The notes under the pieces: generated by a model
What the model was told of the DNA's origin: nothing
Database searches by the model: none
The model's input: the letters and a program-made list of their open reading frames with translations, nothing else
Source: an uncultured Blautia sp.
Lineage (GTDB): Bacteria; Bacillota; Clostridia; Lachnospirales; Lachnospiraceae
Assembly (NCBI GenBank): GCA_946557785.1
Contig: CAMNTH010000010.1
Location: forward strand, 38,351-102,350
Reading direction: 5' to 3'
Length of the DNA: 64,000 bases
Made by a program: the position numbers and the translations under genes
Shown: in pieces, positions 9,181-18,743 of the stretch
Layout of the letters: every line of letters starts with the position of its first letter
Position numbering within the stretch: the first letter of the stretch is position 1

Positions 9181-9726
9181 TTAGGAACGTTTCTGTTTTT
9201 TCTTGTTCTTTTTATCTGCAGCTGCCGCAGCAGCTTCCCTTCTTGCCATCTGCTGTCTCCGGATTGCCAGGTCCAACGAACGGCATCTCTCCTCGTCCTC
9301 ATTCTTGGACTGCATTTCCTGGGCAATGAGACGTTCCAGAATAGACTGGAATTCCAGAATTTTTTCATTTTCCACCCACACAAAGGGATTCTCTTCCTCC
9401 GCCTCTCTTTCCTGCCGGGCAGAATCCCCGATGTCACCGTCAAAAATCTCTTCTCCTGTTTCTAAAAGACGGATTTTACTTGAAGTACTCCCAGGAGCAG
9501 CATGGGAAATCTGGGGAATCAGTTCTTTAATAGCGCGAAGCTGCAGGCCGCGTTTCTTCAGTTCTTTAATATTCATAAATAACTGGATATCATATCTGGT
9601 GTAGTAGCGGTGCCCAAGCTCGTTTCGCTGAATCTGCAGTTCCAGTTCATCCTCCCAGTAACGTAGAACATAGGATTTTACCCCTGTCATTTCTGATGCC
9701 TGCCTGACGGTGTACTTTGGTTCCAT
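9181..9726 (-). CDS. MerR-family transcriptional regulator
   Basis: 181 residues from ATG 9726, which has AAGGAGGGG upstream. The N-terminal MerR winged helix is clear: YTVRQASEMTGVKSYVLRYWEDELEL, then RYYTRYDIQLFMNIKELKKRGLQLRAIKELIP. The C-terminal half has no metal or drug-binding Cys pattern; it is charged and probably coiled coil (EEENPFVWVENEKILEFQSILERLIAQEMQ), ending in a Lys-rich tail. The same MerR-type gene is commonly found downstream of dnaB in clostridia. It has its own promoter. Its target is unknown. Confidence 0.85.
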   Translation of the reverse strand: MEPKYTVRQASEMTGVKSYVLRYWEDELELQIQRNELGHRYYTRYDIQLFMNIKELKKRGLQLRAIKELIPQISHAAPGSTSSKIRLLETGEEIFDGDIGDSARQEREAEEENPFVWVENEKILEFQSILERLIAQEMQSKNEDEERCRSLDLAIRRQQMARREAAAAAADKKNKKKQKRS

Positions 9727-9757
9727 ACTACCCCTCCTTATGAAATTCATTGCTACT

Positions 9758-9787
9758 ATTATAGCGCAGGGGAAGGGAGGATTGCAA
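9758..9787 (-). promoter_or_regulatory. Promoter for the MerR-family gene
   Basis: Minus-strand TTGCAA (9787-9782), 18-bp spacer, TATAAT (9763-9758), about 30 bp before ATG 9726. Confidence 0.5.
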
Positions 9788-9821
9788 CGAAAAATGGTCG
9801 ACATAATTCGGGCATATCACT

Positions 9822-11150
9822 CTATTTTTTCATATTTACAAACTGTGTATATCTTGGCAGCCACACCAGTTCTACAGTTCCAATAGGGCCGTTTCTCTGT
9901 TTCGCAATGATGATCTCAGCAATATCCTTCTTTTCCGTATCTTTATGATAATAATCATCACGGTAAATAAACATTACCACATCCGCATCCTGCTCAATAG
10001 CACCGGATTCCCTTAAATCAGAAAGCATGGGACGATGGTCAGGCCTCTGCTCTACTGCACGGCTCAACTGAGAAAGAGCCAGCACCGGTACATCCAGTTC
10101 TCTGGCCAAAGCCTTCAAAGATCGGGAAATATCTGAAATTTCCTGCTGCCTGGACTCAGTTTTTCCGCTTCCGCTCATAAGCTGCAGGTAGTCGATCATA
10201 ATAATTCCAAGATTATGCTCCAGCTTATATTTTCTGCATTTGGAACGCAGCTCCGCAATGGAAATACCAGGAGTATCATCAATAATCAGGTTTGATCTCC
10301 CGATAATATCAGCGCCTTCAACCAGCTTGGTCCAGTCTTCATCCTTCAGATTACCGGTACGCATATTCTGTGAATCCACATGGGACTCCATAGCAAGAAG
10401 ACGATTTACAAGCTGTTCCTTAGACATTTCAAGGCTGAATATGGCAACTGTTACATCCTTCCGAAAAGCCATATACTGTGCAATATTCAATACAAACGCC
10501 GTCTTTCCCATGGAAGGACGGGCAGCGATCAGCACCAGGTCAGATCCATGCATGCCGGAAGTTTTATAATCCAGATCCACAAAGCCTGTCGGGATCCCGG
10601 TTACGCTTCCCTTAAGCTTAGATGCCTTTTCAATCTTATTAATTGCATTCAGCACAACCTGCTGAATAGGAACAAACTCTCCTCCCACGCTCCTCTGGAG
10701 AATATGGAAAAGCTTCTTTTCTGCCTCCTCCAGGATCATTTCGGTACTGTCTTTTTCCAGATAACAGGTATTGGCCACCTCTTCTGTGGCTTTGATCAGG
10801 CGGCGAAGATGCGCCTTTTCAGCCACAATATCCGCATAATATTTTACATTAGCCGAGGTAGGGACAGCAGAAAGCAGTTCTCTCACATATTCCATGCTGC
10901 TGATATCCGGCGGCAGCTCCTTTTCCTTCAAACGGTTCTGAAGGGTAATCAGATCCACAGGCTTTCCTTCATTACAAAGCTCCACCATTGCATCAAAAAT
11001 GATTCCGTACTGGTTCTGGTAAAAATCATCGCTGGTGAGAATTTCCGATGCCACCAGAATTGCATCCCGATCCAGGATCATGGAACCGATTACCGACTGC
11101 TCCGCTTCTATACTATGGGGCAGTATTCGTTTAATCAGAGCTTCTTCCAT
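9822..11150 (-). CDS. dnaB: Replicative DNA helicase DnaB
   Basis: 442 residues, the normal DnaB length. The N-terminal primase-interaction domain starts LPHSIEAEQSVIGSMILD. The RecA-like motor has Walker A ARPSMGKTA (about 206-214), Walker B IIMIDYLQLM, and the DnaB H4 motif SRSLKALARELDVPVLALSQLSRAVEQR. It unwinds DNA ahead of the replisome and loads DnaG primase. The ATG begins two bases after the rplI stop, with AAGGAAG as SD, so it is co-transcribed with gdpP and rplI. Confidence 0.97.
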   Translation of the reverse strand: MEEALIKRILPHSIEAEQSVIGSMILDRDAILVASEILTSDDFYQNQYGIIFDAMVELCNEGKPVDLITLQNRLKEKELPPDISSMEYVRELLSAVPTSANVKYYADIVAEKAHLRRLIKATEEVANTCYLEKDSTEMILEEAEKKLFHILQRSVGGEFVPIQQVVLNAINKIEKASKLKGSVTGIPTGFVDLDYKTSGMHGSDLVLIAARPSMGKTAFVLNIAQYMAFRKDVTVAIFSLEMSKEQLVNRLLAMESHVDSQNMRTGNLKDEDWTKLVEGADIIGRSNLIIDDTPGISIAELRSKCRKYKLEHNLGIIMIDYLQLMSGSGKTESRQQEISDISRSLKALARELDVPVLALSQLSRAVEQRPDHRPMLSDLRESGAIEQDADVVMFIYRDDYYHKDTEKKDIAEIIIAKQRNGPIGTVELVWLPRYTQFVNMKK

Positions 11151-11152
11151 GT

Positions 11153-11599
11153 TTATGCTTCCTTAATCCATACCTTCAGGCTTCCTGTTACCTTCGGATG
11201 CAGACGTATAGGAACCTGCGTCACACCAAGGCTTTTGATAGGGCTTGGAAGCTGCAGCTTCTTTTTATCAATATCCAGATTCAGCTGGGCTTTTGCTGCT
11301 TCTGAAATCTCCTTTGTGGAAATAGAACCAAACGTCCTTCCCCCTTCTCCTACCTTCAATGTAAGAATAATCTCTTTTGTTTCCAGCTCTTTTGCAAAAG
11401 CCTGGGCCGCCTCAAGATTTTCCTGGGCAACCTTTTCCGCATTGGCTTTCTGCAGCTTCAGGTCATTCAGATTCTTAGGTGTTGCTTCCAGTCCCAATTT
11501 CTTTGGTAAGATCATATTACGTGCATACCCGTCACTAACATTCACAATCTCGCCCTTTTTTCCTAAGGCTTTTACATCTTCTAATAAAATTACTTTCAT
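11153..11599 (-). CDS. rplI: 50S ribosomal protein L9
   Basis: 148 residues, standard L9 length. The rRNA-binding N-domain [28 protein letters not shown] is canonical and is joined by the long central helix (about 41-75) to the C-domain ([19 protein letters not shown]). Its ATG overlaps the gdpP stop (ATGA), so the two are translationally coupled. The gdpP-rplI-dnaB order is conserved in Firmicutes. Confidence 0.97.
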   Translation of the reverse strand: MKVILLEDVKALGKKGEIVNVSDGYARNMILPKKLGLEATPKNLNDLKLQKANAEKVAQENLEAAQAFAKELETKEIILTLKVGEGGRTFGSISTKEISEAAKAQLNLDIDKKKLQLPSPIKSLGVTQVPIRLHPKVTGSLKVWIKEA

Positions 11600-13650
11600 T
11601 TTGAAATATCTCCTTCCTGATACAGCTCGTCTATAATCGTTTTCAGCATTTCTTCCACATCCTCCACGGATGCCCTTACCTGAGCTCCAGCAATATTAAT
11701 GTGACCGCCGCCGCCCATTTTCTCCATCAAAACCTGGACATTTACTTCATCAATCGCCCTGGCACTAATATACACTTCCTGATTGTAGCTTGTAAGCACG
11801 AAAGACGCTTTTACCCCTGCTATGTTCAAAAGCTCATTTGCCGCCTGGGCGCCTACAACAGTAGGGCTCTCCAGTCCCTCGCTGGGACATATGGCAATAG
11901 CAAAATAATCCCGGTATATATTCGCAGTACGCACTGCCTCTGCCCTGGCCTTATAGGAATCAATATTATCCCTAAGAAGCTTGCGCACCCTGGTCATATC
12001 AGCACCGCTTCGCCTAAGGAACGCTGCTGCCTCAAAAGTACGTACGCCTGCACGGGTAATAAAATTGTTGGTATCAATCACAATACCTGCATAAATGCAG
12101 TCTGCCTCAATATTCCGCAGGCGCAGATCATCGGAAAAGTACTGCAGTATCTCCGCAACCATCTCACATGTAGAAGATGCATATGGCTCTACATAAGAAA
12201 GCACTGCGTTCTCGATCACTTCGCTGCCCCGTCTGTGATGATCCAGAACTACGATGGTTTTTGTCATATAAAGAAGCTCCTGGCATTCCGTATAACTTGG
12301 CTTATTGGTATCCACCACGATCACAACGGTATTGTTATCCACCAGTTCCTTCGCCTGCTCCTTGTCTATAAACATGAAGGGTTCATAATCCGGGTTATTC
12401 ATATATCCAGCCATCAAGGGGCGGATGGATGTAGAAGGATCATTTACCACAATATGCACAGGCTTGCCCAAGGTTTTTCCTGCACGGTAGATACCGATCG
12501 CCGCTCCCAAGGCATCCACATCCGTAATCTTATGTCCCATAACCACCACACGGTCCTTGGAACTCATAAATTCCTTCAGGGCCTGAGCTTTTACCCTTGC
12601 CTTTACACGGGTAGTCTTCTCTACCTGCTGCGCCTTGCCGCCAAAATAGGTGATGCTGTTGCCGTTCTTTATCACCACCTGATCGCCGCCCCGTCCCAGA
12701 GCCATTTCTATGGCAATCCGGGAATACTCATAATTCTGTAAATAAGTAGATGCATTCAGTCCGATACCAATACTTAGTGTCACAGCCATTTCATTGCCGA
12801 TATTCACGGTCTTTACTTCATCCAGGATATGGAAGCGCTGCTCCTTCAAAGCTTCCAGAGAGCTCTGACGCATAAGGAGAAAATACTTGTCCTTCTCAAG
12901 CTTGCGCACCAGACCATCAAAATTGGAAAAGTACTTCGTTATTTTTCTATCAATCAAAGCGATCAGCAAAGAGCGCCTTACGTCCTCAACACTTTCCAGG
13001 GCTTCCTCATAGTTATCCAGATATGCAAGGGCAATTACCAGCTTGTTATCCTCATTTTTCTGGATATATTCCTTTAACTCCGTTTCATCATAAAGATATA
13101 TGGTAAGGAGGCTGATTTTCTCGGAAGTCCCTTCCAGCATCTCGGCCTGCTCTACCACATCTTTTAAGGAAACTCTCTGCATAGATGCCCGGTATATCCG
13201 CCCCTGAAACTGTGTGCTCACTTCCGTAAGGGCTGTTCCCTGCGCACCCGGCAGCTTATCTGCCGTAATGTCCTGAAAGATTGTGCTGATATTCTTTTTG
13301 CAGTACTGATTTTTCCCTGTAATCTCGGCAAAAAGCTTATTTGTCCAGATAAGCCGTCCGTCCATATCCATAATTGCATAAGGAAGCGCCAGTTCATCCA
13401 GCATCCTCTTCTCCAGCAGATCATACTGATTAGCAAAAGCAATCAATTCATTCATGATCTTCGGCTTGCTTCTCCGGAATAAAAGTGTGGCAATCCCAAT
13501 ATAAACCAGGATTCCAATAGAAACCACAAAACCTGCCCTCACATTGACCAGGTAAACCAACACGTTCATCCCAATCAGCAGGATGGATAAATATAACGGC
13601 CATTGCACAAAACGCCCCATCCGTCCTTTTAGTTTTAGTCTATCGTCCAT
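11596..13650 (-). CDS. gdpP: Cyclic-di-AMP phosphodiesterase GdpP
   Basis: About 684 residues. Two N-terminal membrane helices (about 15-55), a PAS-like domain (about 75-150), a degenerate GGDEF domain ([13 protein letters not shown]) and a DHH/DHHA1 phosphoesterase module. The DHH motifs are visible: [32 protein letters not shown], and the DHHA1 [13 protein letters not shown]. The family hydrolyses c-di-AMP to pApA and thereby affects osmotic balance and beta-lactam tolerance. ATG 13650 is chosen; a TTG at 13668 is in frame but has no SD. Even ATG 13650 has only a weak SD. Confidence 0.93.
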   Translation of the reverse strand: MDDRLKLKGRMGRFVQWPLYLSILLIGMNVLVYLVNVRAGFVVSIGILVYIGIATLLFRRSKPKIMNELIAFANQYDLLEKRMLDELALPYAIMDMDGRLIWTNKLFAEITGKNQYCKKNISTIFQDITADKLPGAQGTALTEVSTQFQGRIYRASMQRVSLKDVVEQAEMLEGTSEKISLLTIYLYDETELKEYIQKNEDNKLVIALAYLDNYEEALESVEDVRRSLLIALIDRKITKYFSNFDGLVRKLEKDKYFLLMRQSSLEALKEQRFHILDEVKTVNIGNEMAVTLSIGIGLNASTYLQNYEYSRIAIEMALGRGGDQVVIKNGNSITYFGGKAQQVEKTTRVKARVKAQALKEFMSSKDRVVVMGHKITDVDALGAAIGIYRAGKTLGKPVHIVVNDPSTSIRPLMAGYMNNPDYEPFMFIDKEQAKELVDNNTVVIVVDTNKPSYTECQELLYMTKTIVVLDHHRRGSEVIENAVLSYVEPYASSTCEMVAEILQYFSDDLRLRNIEADCIYAGIVIDTNNFITRAGVRTFEAAAFLRRSGADMTRVRKLLRDNIDSYKARAEAVRTANIYRDYFAIAICPSEGLESPTVVGAQAANELLNIAGVKASFVLTSYNQEVYISARAIDEVNVQVLMEKMGGGGHINIAGAQVRASVEDVEEMLKTIIDELYQEGDISK

Positions 13651-13694
13651 ATTTTTTACCGTTCTCAAAGCAAATTAACAAGCAACTATCTGTT

Positions 13695-13703
13695 ATTATA
13701 CCA
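13695..13703 (-). promoter_or_regulatory. Extended -10 promoter for gdpP-rplI-dnaB
   Basis: Minus-strand TGGTATAAT (13703-13695) lies 45 bp before the gdpP ATG. No convincing -35 is visible. A 12-bp palindrome, ATTTGTACAAAT, lies immediately upstream at about 13705-13716. Confidence 0.45.
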
Positions 13704-13776
13704 GATTTGTACAAATATTACCATATGAACCTACAAAAAAATCCCTCCGCCGGGTACAATACAGTTTCCTTAATGT

Positions 13777-13820
13777 AAAAAGAACCTTTAAACACCAGAT
13801 AATCCAGCATTTAAAGGCTC
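13777..13820 (-). terminator. Terminator after rpsR
   Basis: Minus-strand GAGCCTTTAAA (13820-13810) pairs with TTTAAAGGTTC (13792-13782) with one G-U, followed by TTTTT. It ends the rpsF-ssb-rpsR operon. Confidence 0.8.
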
Positions 13821-13848
13821 TCTCTTATTCATTCTTTACCCTTAACAA

Positions 13849-14115
13849 TTAGTCCTGTACGTACGGCATCAGGGAAAGATGACGTGCTCTCTTAATAGCT
13901 GCAGTCAGAGCTCTCTGATGTTTTGCACAGTTTCCGGTAATTCTTCTAGGAAGGATCTTGCCTCTTTCAGAAACATATTTTCTTAATTTAGCTACATCCT
14001 TGTAATCGATTTCGTTGTTTTCTTTACCACAGAACACGCAAACTTTTTTTCTCTTGCGTCCGCCTCTTCTCTTCATTGGAGAGTCTGGTCTTTCACCTCT
14101 ATTATTGTAAGCCAT
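13849..14115 (-). CDS. rpsR: 30S ribosomal protein S18
   Basis: 88 residues. The core [49 protein letters not shown] is diagnostic of S18, with two CxxC-derived cysteines plus a late Cys, the zinc-binding (C+) form. The ATG has GGAGG upstream. It is the last gene of rpsF-ssb-rpsR; S18 binds S6 in the 30S platform. Confidence 0.97.
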   Translation of the reverse strand: MAYNNRGERPDSPMKRRGGRKRKKVCVFCGKENNEIDYKDVAKLRKYVSERGKILPRRITGNCAKHQRALTAAIKRARHLSLMPYVQD

Positions 14116-14189
14116 GATGGTTTCCTCCTATCTTATTCTCAGTGTGCACAAAACTTCATCCACGCTGTGGTATGACTGCGTTCCATGCT

Positions 14190-14642
14190 TTAGTTAAATG
14201 GCAGCTCTTCGTCAATTCCATCGGGAATATTCATAAAGCCGTCTGCACTTGCTGCACTTGGACTTGGCATGGACGGTGCTGCACTCTGATGAGAATGAGA
14301 TGCTGCATAACTGTCGCTGGAAGCCTTGCTTTCAGCGAATTCCTGATCCTCAACAACCACTTCCGTGGTGTACACCTTCTGTCCATCCCTGTTGGTATAG
14401 CTTCCGGTCTGAATACGTCCGGTAACTGCTATCTTCAAGCCCTGACGGAAATACTTCTCTGCAAACTCTGCGCTGCGGCCAAAAGCTACACAGCTGATAA
14501 AATCAGCGCTTGCCTCGCCGTCACGACGGAATCTTCTGTCTACAGCCAGTGTATATCTGGCGATTGCCAATGCATTTTCTCCTGCGGAATATCTTACCTC
14601 AGGATCTCTTGTTAAGCGTCCCATTAAAATTACTTTGTTCAT
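14190..14642 (-). CDS. ssb: Single-stranded DNA-binding protein
   Basis: 150 residues from ATG 14642 (SD AGAGGT); a longer in-frame reading to 14726 lacks an SD. The OB fold opens MNKVILMGRLTRDPEVRYS and continues through FISCVAFGRSAEFAEKYFRQGLKIAVTGRIQTGSY, the SSB signature. A Ser/Ala-rich disordered linker ends in the acidic tip DGIDEELPFN, the DDxxPF-type tail that recruits partner proteins. It lies between rpsF and rpsR, as in most Firmicutes. Confidence 0.96.
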   Translation of the reverse strand: MNKVILMGRLTRDPEVRYSAGENALAIARYTLAVDRRFRRDGEASADFISCVAFGRSAEFAEKYFRQGLKIAVTGRIQTGSYTNRDGQKVYTTEVVVEDQEFAESKASSDSYAASHSHQSAAPSMPSPSAASADGFMNIPDGIDEELPFN

Positions 14643-14756
14643 ATTTCTACCTCTTTTTTCTGTCTGGGTGAACGGGTTCTTAATGGTGCTTTCTAAAATC
14701 CACTGTCTGATGCCCGCTAACAGCAAACATCCTGTACATCAATGCGTGTAAAAAAA

Positions 14757-15044
14757 CTATGCGTCTTTACGGACAACCAAGTATCTTAATACATTGTCCA
14801 TAATACGAACATGTCTCTCTACTTCTGCAGGACATGCTGCATCTGCTTCGAACTGAATAAAGTAGTAGAAGCCCTCATGCATTTTCTGAATTTCGTAAGC
14901 TAATTTTTTCTTACCCCATTCTTCTACTTCTGTGATCGTACCATTGTAACGGGTGATGTAGCCTTTTGCTTTTTCTACAACTGCTTCACGAACCTCGTCT
15001 TCTACTTTGGCACTCACAACTAATGCTAACTCGTACTTGTTCAT
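14757..15044 (-). CDS. rpsF: 30S ribosomal protein S6
   Basis: 95 residues, standard length, opening MNKYELALVVSAK, with WGKKKLAYEIQKMHEGFYYFIQFE in the middle, both typical of S6. The SD AAGGAGGTAAG precedes the ATG. First gene of rpsF-ssb-rpsR. Confidence 0.96.
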   Translation of the reverse strand: MNKYELALVVSAKVEDEVREAVVEKAKGYITRYNGTITEVEEWGKKKLAYEIQKMHEGFYYFIQFEADAACPAEVERHVRIMDNVLRYLVVRKDA

Positions 15045-15113
15045 GCTTTCTTACCTCCTTGTGGTCTTAATGGCCCTCTGCTCATGCAAAGAGCAAGGAT
15101 AAATATATCACGG
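15045..15113 (-). promoter_or_regulatory. rpsF mRNA leader, possible S6:S18 autoregulatory element
   Basis: About 70 bases lie between the inferred transcript start and the rpsF ATG. They include CAACCGTG and a GCTC/GAGC hairpin (around 15085-15100). In many bacteria the rpsF leader holds an S6:S18-binding structure with a bulged CCG. I see a CCG but have not folded the RNA, so this is inference. Confidence 0.3.
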
Positions 15114-15119
15114 TTGTTG

Positions 15120-15148
15120 ATTTTAACATATTTTCTTCCATCTGTAAA
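15120..15148 (-). promoter_or_regulatory. Promoter of rpsF-ssb-rpsR
   Basis: Minus-strand TTTACA (15148-15143), 17-bp spacer, TAAAAT (15125-15120) with an upstream TG giving an extended -10. Confidence 0.65.
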
Positions 15149-15151
15149 GCA

Positions 15152-15343
15152 TTATTCCTGATTTTTTTTCAGGTTTTTTGTGTTTTTTTCTACCATTTTG
15201 CGGGGCACCATAATCTGATGACCGCATCCCATGCATCTCAGCCGGAAATCTGCTCCCACCCGGAGGATTTCCCAATCCCGGCTCCCGCAGGGATGGCCTT
15301 TTTTCAATGTTACAATATCTCCGATTTCATAAAGAAGTCCCAT
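15152..15343 (-). CDS. DUF951 domain protein (YyzM-like)
   Basis: 63 residues. The whole DUF951 pattern is present: YEIGDIVTLKKGHPCG, W-E-I-L-R-V-GAD-F-RL-C-GCGH-I-M-PR. The CMGCGH motif suggests a small zinc-binding or nucleic-acid-binding fold; the function is unknown. It begins 12 bases after the sirtuin stop with AGGAG upstream, so the two are probably co-transcribed. Confidence 0.88.
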   Translation of the reverse strand: MGLLYEIGDIVTLKKGHPCGSRDWEILRVGADFRLRCMGCGHQIMVPRKMVEKNTKNLKKNQE

Positions 15344-15354
15344 AATCCATACTC

Positions 15355-16077
15355 CTATATCATGATCTGCGAAAAAACTCTGCCGATAGGCTCTTTGATC
15401 AGCAGGCTGGCATAACGATCCCTGGGTGTGGGCGCCTTATTAAGCACTACCAGATGCTCTCCGTGGAAATAATCAATCAGGCCTGCTGCCGGATAAACTG
15501 CCAGGGAAGTCCCCCCAATGATCAGCACATTTGCATTGGATATGGCATGGACAGATTCCCTGAGCACATCATTATTCAGCCCCTCTTCATAAAGGACCAC
15601 ATCCGGCTTGATCATCCCGCCGCACTCACATACTGGAACGCCTTTGACATTTTTCATGTGAGCAAATCCATAGAACTTACCGCATTTCATGCAATAATTG
15701 CGGTAAACACTTCCATGAAGCTCCAAAACCTTTTTGCTCCCTGCCATTTGGTGAAGATTATCAATATTCTGGGTGATCACAGCCTTTAGTTTCCCAGCCT
15801 GTTCCAGCTGTGCCAGCTTCAAATGGGCAGCATTTGGCTTCGCCGTATCGCAAAGCATCTTCTCCTGGTAAAACCGATAAAACTCTTCCGGTTTATTCAT
15901 AAAAAAGGTATGGCTTAAAATCGTTTCAGGCGGAAAGTCATATTTCTGATTATAAAGCCCATCCTGAGAGCGAAAATCCGGTATCCCGCTTTCTGTAGAC
16001 ACGCCTGCGCCCCCGAAGAAAACAATATTGTCATTTATGTCAATAAGCTTCTGAAGTTTTGCTATATCATTTGCCAT
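15355..16077 (-). CDS. cobB: NAD-dependent protein deacylase (sirtuin)
   Basis: 240 residues from ATG 16077 (SD AGGAGG); a TTG six codons upstream is in frame but lies in the SD. The sirtuin motifs are all visible: FGGAGVSTESGIPDFRS (NAD binding), TQNIDNLHQ, LELHGSVYR with the catalytic His, the zinc ribbon Cys pairs CMKCG...CECGG, and NVLIIGGTSLAVYPAAG. It removes acyl groups from lysine using NAD+. The call to the bacterial CobB/class U group is by similarity; substrates are unknown. Confidence 0.92.
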   Translation of the reverse strand: MANDIAKLQKLIDINDNIVFFGGAGVSTESGIPDFRSQDGLYNQKYDFPPETILSHTFFMNKPEEFYRFYQEKMLCDTAKPNAAHLKLAQLEQAGKLKAVITQNIDNLHQMAGSKKVLELHGSVYRNYCMKCGKFYGFAHMKNVKGVPVCECGGMIKPDVVLYEEGLNNDVLRESVHAISNANVLIIGGTSLAVYPAAGLIDYFHGEHLVVLNKAPTPRDRYASLLIKEPIGRVFSQIMI

Positions 16078-16113
16078 AGGAATCCTCCTCTCCAAACAGC
16101 CTTCTACAGCCTT

Positions 16114-16932
16114 TTATTTTACATTCAAAGCATCCGTCATTCTTCCCTGCACCACAAAACGTGTAGCCTCATTTCCTGTACAGGTAGAAAGGGTTACTAC
16201 TTTATCTTTCAGGCTTAATCCCTCAGCCCCTGTCTGAATCTCCGAATAGCTTACGATCTTTTGCAGATATTCCTCAAATTCTGTTCCGGGACCTTTAAAC
16301 AAAGTATATGTATCGCTGTTTACCCCCGTGGTATATGCGGAAATAATTTCATATCTATAGTCCTTTTCCGGAGTAAAGATCCAGAAATATTTACTCTTTT
16401 TATATGTTTCCGCATCCTGACTGAACTTTCTCAGCTGGCCAAACATAGAGCCGTTTTTCATATTATGCCCATAAACCAGGGTATTGCAGTCACTGAAATC
16501 ACCGCTGTTTTCACAATCAATAAAAATCGTACCTGCAAAATTGTAATTGTTTTCATAGGTCATATGAAGGTAATAGCTGTTATCGCTGCCCTTCACAACA
16601 GGGTAGCTGACGCCGTCCAACGCTTCTATATAAATCCATCCAATGACATCCTCATTTACACTTCGAAGAGCATCAAAATCAATCTTCATAGGAGCAGTAA
16701 GTCCAGGGTCCTGTTCCTCCTCCGTGGATTCCTCTGATTCTCTATCAGGATCTCTGTTGGTAACCGCCATCTGCTCAATCTGGTTGTATTCATCCGTTCC
16801 CTTTTTATATTCTGTATATATATGGTACAGATTATACGCTGCATAACAGAACACACCGATTGCAATGAGCAATACCAGGGTCAGCAAAAAATCTCCTGCT
16901 TTTTTTTTCTTTTTAGGGTTCTTATCAGCCAT
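16114..16932 (-). CDS. srtB: Class B sortase
   Basis: About 272 residues from ATG 16932, which has AAAGGAG at eight bases; a GTG three codons earlier overlaps that SD. One N-terminal membrane anchor (about 13-35) precedes the sortase barrel. NEDVIGWIYIEALDGVSYPVVKGSDNSYYL is the usual SrtB N-core. The catalytic His lies in VYGHNMKNGSMFG, the Cys in VTLSTC, and the Arg in EATRFVVQGR. Class B enzymes anchor a small number of surface proteins or pilins. No substrate with a sorting signal is evident next to it, so it may act on proteins encoded elsewhere. Confidence 0.92.
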   Translation of the reverse strand: MADKNPKKKKKAGDFLLTLVLLIAIGVFCYAAYNLYHIYTEYKKGTDEYNQIEQMAVTNRDPDRESEESTEEEQDPGLTAPMKIDFDALRSVNEDVIGWIYIEALDGVSYPVVKGSDNSYYLHMTYENNYNFAGTIFIDCENSGDFSDCNTLVYGHNMKNGSMFGQLRKFSQDAETYKKSKYFWIFTPEKDYRYEIISAYTTGVNSDTYTLFKGPGTEFEEYLQKIVSYSEIQTGAEGLSLKDKVVTLSTCTGNEATRFVVQGRMTDALNVK

Positions 16933-16969
16933 AAGGCACACTCCTTTCCTTGTGTATGAAAAAATAAGC

Positions 16970-16998
16970 CTGATACACAGGTATCAGACCTCTTTTTT
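16970..16998. terminator. Hairpin upstream of the sortase gene
   Basis: CTGATAC (16970-16976), loop ACAG, GTATCAG (16981-16987), with TTTTTT following on the plus strand and TTATTTTTT on the minus strand. It is terminator-like in both directions. Confidence 0.5.
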
Positions 16999-17137
16999 AT
17001 CATAATCCACCGAACTGCTTTTGTCAATGAAAGCCCCTATAATCACCGCATTTTTACAAAATATTTATATTTAATCCCCTGTGATCACGCCCACTTTTTG
17101 AGATACAGGAGATAAAGATAACTTGCGCCAAAGGTTC

Positions 17138-17186
17138 AAAAAAAGCACAAAAGTCCCCATGGCAATATAGCCATGGAGACTTTTGT
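17138..17186 (-). terminator. Terminator of the GH5 gene
   Basis: A 17-bp stem (17147-17163 with 17170-17186) around a six-base loop with one mismatch, followed on the minus strand by GCTTTTTTT. It directly follows the GH5 stop. Confidence 0.9.
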
Positions 17187-17199
17187 TTCCTTCAAATTT

Positions 17200-18624
17200 C
17201 TACTGCAGTTTCACTGAAGCGATTGGATTACTCTTAGCTGTAGTGCTTACAATAAAACCAATATCTTCCGCAGAGGCGTTTGCCGGAATCTTCTTATTCC
17301 AGGAAACAGGCTTAATCGTAATGTTCTTGCCTTTGTAGGCAAAAACACCGTTCCAGTCACTTGATTTCGCAATGGAATTTTTAAAAGTAAGCTGTACCTT
17401 CCAGCTATTAACCGTTTTTTTGGAATTGTTTTTTATGGACATTTTATATTGTGTATAATAACGGTTCCCACTCTTCCAGGAATTCACCGCCTTCACAGAT
17501 ACCTTGCATGTCTTCGCAGCATTGGATGCAGTACTTGGCTTAGAGGCAGGCTTTGGTGTAGGCGTTGGAGTCGGCTTCTTTGCCGGCTTTTTCGTAGGGG
17601 TTGGCGTTGGCTTCGAGGAAGTTTTCGCCAGACTTCCCTTGAAAGTACGTACCAGCCACTTACCTGACTTGGAAAGATTGGAATAAGTCCAGCCGGACTT
17701 CTTCGAACAGCTGCTCTGAATCAAAGCAGCGGATTCATTCTTATTAGAAAGATTCCATGCCACATAACCAATTTTATACTTATTCAGGAAAGATATCCAT
17801 TTATTCCCTTGGGACTCATTCACTCCGCCATTACCGGAAGCATCGCAAATTCCAAACTCGCTTACAAGCAGCGGAAGTCCTGCCTTAATGGCCTTTTCAG
17901 CCTTTGTTCTATAGCTGTCCCTATGAGTATTTGCATAAAAATGAAGAGTATACATAATATTCTTGTAACCCTTTATAGGATCCTTGGCAGCCACATCCAC
18001 ATCCTGTGACCATGTAGGAGTTCCTACAAGAATCACTGCATTTTTATCAATCTTGCGGATTTCCTTGATAACAGCCTGGGCATAAGACTTAATCTGCTTC
18101 CAGGAGGTTCCCCCGTTGGGCTCATTACATATCTCATAAATTACATTTTTATTATTCTTATACTTCTTCGCCATTTCCTTAAAAAAGGCAATGGACTGTT
18201 TTTTATAGGTATTGGGGTTGCAGTCGCTTAAAGTATGCCAGTCAATGATCACATACATCCCAAGGTCGGCTGCCGCCTTAACGCCTTTATCAATCTGCTT
18301 TTTCAGCGCCTTCTGGTTTGCACTTCCGCCTACGCAATAGCCATTATACTCTGCAGTATACATGGCAAGGCGTACAGTATTCGCACCCCATTTGTCCCGA
18401 AGATCCTTAAAGGCCGCCTTGGATACATACTCCGGATACCAAGCAAGGCCGTGAGTGCTTACACCCTTGATCTGAAACGTCTTTCCTTTTGTGTCAACGA
18501 GCTTTGTTCCCTTCACTGCCAGACGCCCGTGGGAGCTGACCGGAGTCGCCGCCGACACAGTGCATGACAAAAGAAGGAGCAAAAATACCACCGCAAAAAA
18601 ACTTGCGAAACTCTTTCTCTTCAT
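17200..18624 (-). CDS. Secreted GH5 endoglucanase with C-terminal carbohydrate-binding domain
   Basis: 474 residues from ATG 18624 (GGGAGGAGG six bases upstream; ATG 18630 is too close to the SD). A signal peptide (FASFFAVVFLLLLLSCTVSAA) is followed by a GH5 barrel (about 30-330): the acid/base Glu is in YEICNEPNGG, the nucleophile Glu in LLVSEFGICD, with HFYA and WH motifs between. A Pro/Thr/Lys linker (about 340-370) leads to a beta-rich C-domain (CKVSVKAVNSWKSGN... to the end) that resembles CBM2-like cellulose-binding modules. The protein should cleave beta-1,4-glucans outside the cell. It is monocistronic. Confidence 0.9.
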   Translation of the reverse strand: MKRKSFASFFAVVFLLLLLSCTVSAATPVSSHGRLAVKGTKLVDTKGKTFQIKGVSTHGLAWYPEYVSKAAFKDLRDKWGANTVRLAMYTAEYNGYCVGGSANQKALKKQIDKGVKAAADLGMYVIIDWHTLSDCNPNTYKKQSIAFFKEMAKKYKNNKNVIYEICNEPNGGTSWKQIKSYAQAVIKEIRKIDKNAVILVGTPTWSQDVDVAAKDPIKGYKNIMYTLHFYANTHRDSYRTKAEKAIKAGLPLLVSEFGICDASGNGGVNESQGNKWISFLNKYKIGYVAWNLSNKNESAALIQSSCSKKSGWTYSNLSKSGKWLVRTFKGSLAKTSSKPTPTPTKKPAKKPTPTPTPKPASKPSTASNAAKTCKVSVKAVNSWKSGNRYYTQYKMSIKNNSKKTVNSWKVQLTFKNSIAKSSDWNGVFAYKGKNITIKPVSWNKKIPANASAEDIGFIVSTTAKSNPIASVKLQ

Positions 18625-18691
18625 ACCCATCCTCCTCCCAAAAGATTTATGTTCCAATACAAAAATCTGTCAAGGTTATAAATCTTTTTTT

Positions 18692-18720
18692 ATTATATAA
18701 CAGGTATTTGCCAGGCGCAA
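18692..18720 (-). promoter_or_regulatory. Promoter of the GH5 gene
   Basis: Minus-strand TTGCGC (18720-18715), 17-bp spacer, TATAAT (18697-18692), about 65 bp before the start. Confidence 0.6.
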
Positions 18721-18743
18721 TAAAAAAATTGGTTGTTTTTTAT

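Noticed and set aside
10380..11636. 418-codon plus-strand frame antisense to dnaB and rplI
   Set aside because: Its sequence is the complement of highly conserved genes; no domain, no SD.
11701..12741. 346-codon plus-strand frame antisense to gdpP
   Set aside because: Complement of the conserved DHH domain; shadow frame.
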